A stretch of 21,053 nt of DNA, taken from Cerioporus squamosus (lineage: Eukaryota; Basidiomycota; Agaricomycetes; Polyporales; Polyporaceae). Below the pieces are notes generated by a model. The model made no database searches, was not told the DNA's origin, and was given only the letters and a program-made list of their open reading frames with translations. Positions 19,232 to 21,053 of this stretch are shown here, in pieces. Position 1 is the stretch's first letter. Each line of letters opens with the position of its first letter. A program made the translations under genes and the position numbers. The stretch lies in NCBI GenBank assembly GCA_022592435.1, contig JABYQS010000479.1, forward strand, positions 1 through 21,053, given 5' to 3'.

Positions 19232-20250
19232 CAGCTGAACCGTAGCACCCAAATGCACGGTCGCCCACGATGACCTCTCAGCACCATTAAGCGCCCACAA
19301 TAATCGACACTGCGTCGTACTACCAGGCCGTCAGCTACGTAGTTCAATGCTACACTTGCTTTGGGGGCTGCAACAACATCATAGCATCTATAGAAGTTGT
19401 CAGAGGCAGAGATGTGCACAGTAGCACTCTGCTCTTCCTGTACCCGTATTCTGGAATTGTGCTAAAGCCAATCTGCTACTGGGCAGTGAATTGTCATGCA
19501 ACAACATTGAGAAGCCAAATTCAATGCTGTGGGTACTAGGATTATGACGTGAGATGGGACAGTTGGTGAACAATACAGGTAGTGGTGTGCGGAGCTTGGC
19601 TTGGCACAAACACCCTGGCTATGCCTTGACATGGAGAGCGATGACCTTGTCAAACCTGAGGCCCAGCTCTACAAGACGGCACAGGCTCAGGGAAGCTTGG
19701 CCAGAGCCTACAAGACGTGGGCACTACTTCAGATATGGATAAAGAGTACTGTAATATGGGAAGTGTTCTAATGATACTCACATACTGTACCATTTCGAAT
19801 AGTTCGGACAGAATTGACTAGGAACGCAGTGACTATGACATCCAGCCAGATTCTCACCAAAGACAGGGCACATGACAGCACACTGCCCCCGGGTCTTAGC
19901 ACCCAGAGAGTGGTTCCGACCAGCCTTCTAGTGACATGCGATAGGCACGCAAATCATGACTAGATTGGGGGCCCGTGACCCATGAGTGGTTGAACGATTT
20001 GCAAGGCCAGTTGTACAGTATGTTTGGATGTTGAATTGTAGTCCCGGAATGACCGTTGAGAGGGCTTGCTGTCAGGACTGCAAGATGGAGTGCAAGAGGT
20101 GGTGAGCTGAGCTGTATTGTGGATGAAGGCAATGGCGAAGATATGCGGGCGCTTACGGTGTTGATTGGGTTTCGAGCTGGGTGGTGGGCGTGGAACATGA
20201 GGGGACGACAGGTGAATGTAGCTCACGGGTGGCCGATTGCTCATGGCGGG
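19232..20250. other. Non-genic sequence between palindrome clusters
   Basis: This has a balanced base composition without the GC bias of the genes. A possible coding remnant (19583-19771) is listed separately. Other frames are short or lie on the minus strand and run into the palindromes. No terminal repeats were found. Confidence 0.4.
19583..19771 (+). CDS. Possible coding remnant, 62 codons
   Basis: After a TAG at 19580 one frame stays open for 62 codons to TAA. It includes MESDDLVKPEAQLYKTAQAQ followed by GSLARAYKTWALLQIWIKST, which reads like natural protein. An ATG at 19631 would give 46 residues. I do not recognise it. It may be a fragment of a transposon or a lost gene, or chance. Confidence 0.2.
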   Translation, partial: WCAELGLAQTPWLCLDMESDDLVKPEAQLYKTAQAQGSLARAYKTWALLQIWIKSTVIWEVF

Positions 20251-20323
20251 TTGCGAGCGGCCGACGTGTGGAAGTAGTCTGCGAGCGGGAGACCGCCAAA
20301 GATTGTACATGCACTGACAGTAG

Positions 20324-20349
20324 CTCGCGAGCGGTCGACCGCTCGCGAG
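20324..20349. repeat. Perfect 26-bp palindrome
   Basis: The 16-bp consensus at 20329-20344 is extended on both sides by CTCGC and GCGAG with no mismatch, the longest perfect palindrome seen in the window. It lies about 570 bp before the next start codon. Confidence 0.9.
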
Positions 20350-20372
20350 AGCAGGCGGGGCGGAAGTAGCCC

Positions 20373-20392
20373 GCGAGCGGTCGACCGCTCGC
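20373..20392. repeat. Perfect 20-bp palindrome GCGAGCGGTCGACCGCTCGC
   Basis: The consensus 16-mer (20375-20390) with two extra matching bases at each end. It lies 43 bp after the start of the previous palindrome's right arm region and 526 bp before the last gene's ATG. Confidence 0.9.
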
Positions 20393-20430
20393 AGATGGAG
20401 ATAGAGACTTGAAGCATGATTTGAGGGAGG

Positions 20431-20453
20431 CACGTGGGCCGCTCAGCCACGTG
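20431..20453. repeat. CACGTGG/CCACGTG inverted repeat
   Basis: CACGTGG at 20431-20437 and CCACGTG at 20447-20453 face each other across nine bases (GCCGCTCAG). Each arm contains CACGTG, the E-box core recognised by bHLH factors such as Cbf1 in other fungi. A regulatory role here is inference. Confidence 0.6.
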
Positions 20454-20817
20454 GCAAGTACGTCATGGTGCTTCTTGATCGAGATGACAATCTCAAAGCG
20501 CTTGGAGATTTCATGTCGATCATTCAGGGACGACATCATTCGTGTGGAAATGTGGTTATAGGTCAGCATGGGATGTGCTGGACTGTTCAGAAGGAAAGAA
20601 TGCGCAGAGACGGGCGATGTGGCAGGGTTAGTGTGGTGTTTAGTTGTGCGACGGTGCAGACGAGAAGATGGATAAACGTAATGAATAATGAAAAGGGAAA
20701 TTGCAGTGCCCGAGAGAATGGTTGATCCCGGTCTGGAAAAGGACAAGGTTGGGATGATTTCGATCGATGGACGGCGATGCAGGCATGAGGCGGCAAGGAG
20801 GCAGAGATACATTGGAT
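20454..20817. other. Upstream region of the last gene
   Basis: An 86-codon frame (20465-20725, GTG/ATG region) resembles nothing known to me and overlaps minus-strand frames. It most likely is promoter sequence. Confidence 0.4.
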
Positions 20818-20853
20818 GGAGGGGGGAGAGCGATTCTCTCTCTCCCTCCCCCC
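20818..20853. repeat. Purine/pyrimidine inverted repeat in a promoter
   Basis: GGAGGGGGGAGAG (20818-20830) faces CTCTCCCTCCCCCC (20840-20853) across nine bases. The possible stem has 13 positions with one G-T pair and one mismatch. It lies about 65 bp before the ATG at 20918, where a leader or core promoter is expected. Confidence 0.65.
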
Positions 20854-20917
20854 GCGATCACCACTAGAACGACCGCACTATCATCATTCCTTCGAAAACT
20901 CGTCTATTCCTTGGACT

Positions 20918-21053
20918 ATGGACACTTCAGGTAAACAAACGACACAGGCCAAGAAGCCGAAGAAGGGGCCGAAGGGCGCGGCAGGGGGTGGCAAAGGGAA
21001 GGTCGAAGCGGCTGCTGGGGTGTCTGCGGCGGGCGACGCGCCGCGAGCAGACG
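20918..21053 (+). CDS. Start of a lysine-rich protein, cut by the window end
   Basis: An ATG after a leader poor in G (TTCCTTCGAAAACTCGTCTATTCC region) opens 45 codons to the edge: MDTSGKQTTQAKKPKKGPKG followed by Ala/Gly-rich sequence. Such basic Lys-Pro-Gly-Ala leaders are seen on cytosolic aminoacyl-tRNA synthetases and on other RNA-binding or nuclear proteins, but the fold is outside the window and I do not name it. GGTAAACA just after codon 4 could be a splice donor; the frame stays open without splicing. Confidence 0.55.
   Translation, partial: MDTSGKQTTQAKKPKKGPKGAAGGGKGKVEAAAGVSAAGDAPRAD

Larger units (their letters stand above)
20270..20392 (+). repeat. Palindrome cluster with a 92-bp direct repeat
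   Basis: GGAAGTAG followed by a GCGAGCGG arm occurs at 20270 and again at 20362, in one orientation. The first copy has a damaged palindrome (GCGAGCGGGAGACCGCC), and the second a perfect one. An exact 26-bp palindrome lies between them. Confidence 0.75.

Noticed and set aside
18301..20812. Long minus-strand frames containing ERSTAR/SGRPLA-type words
   Set aside because: These words are simply the translation of the palindrome in its frames, and they change with unit period. No protein family is implied.

Overview
The window looks like nuclear DNA of a GC-rich filamentous basidiomycete. The clear genes are split by many short GT-AG introns (mostly 47-100 nt). The gene set includes a FunK1-type fungal kinase fragment, an F-box protein with a long leucine-rich tail and a HAM1-like protein, all typical of Agaricomycetes. 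The order, perhaps Polyporales, is inference only.

Layout: 1-1142 has no recognisable coding sequence and ends at a splice acceptor. 1143-2847 (+) encodes the catalytic 500 residues of ATG7, the E1-like enzyme of autophagy; its N-terminal domain is not visible. 3872-6464 (+) is a complete four-exon HAM1-like gene with a TATA box. A broken FunK1-like kinase lies convergent to it at 6793-7698 (-). An EthD-like gene at 8863-9641 (+) needs a one-base frame correction. A two-exon F-box gene spans 10367-11973 (+). A tRNA-Leu(AAG) is on the minus strand at 12468-12547. A poorly resolved minus-strand gene with a signal-peptide-like first exon is divergent from the complete six-exon SEC61 alpha gene at 13965-17061 (+). 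One SEC61 intron is 1238 nt, over ten times longer than most introns in the window. From about 17.06 kb to 20.9 kb there are no convincing genes. The last 136 nt start a lysine-rich protein that leaves the window.

The most unusual region is 18.2-20.5 kb. It carries at least 17 copies of a 16-bp palindrome, consensus GAGCGGTCGACCGCTC or variants. Eight of them sit at an exact 28-bp period with two alternating 12-bp spacers. Others occur singly, in a 99-bp diverged duplication, or as 20- and 26-bp perfect palindromes a few hundred bases upstream of the last gene. A 47-bp direct repeat brackets the tandem array. Nothing in the sequence shows what this palindrome family does. Candidates are a non-autonomous repeat element, a cruciform-forming minisatellite, or arrays of CGG-N4-CCG sites that Zn2Cys6 factors could bind.

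The conserved housekeeping genes (ATG7, SEC61) are not functionally linked; this is an ordinary chromosomal neighbourhood interrupted by decayed genes and a repeat island.
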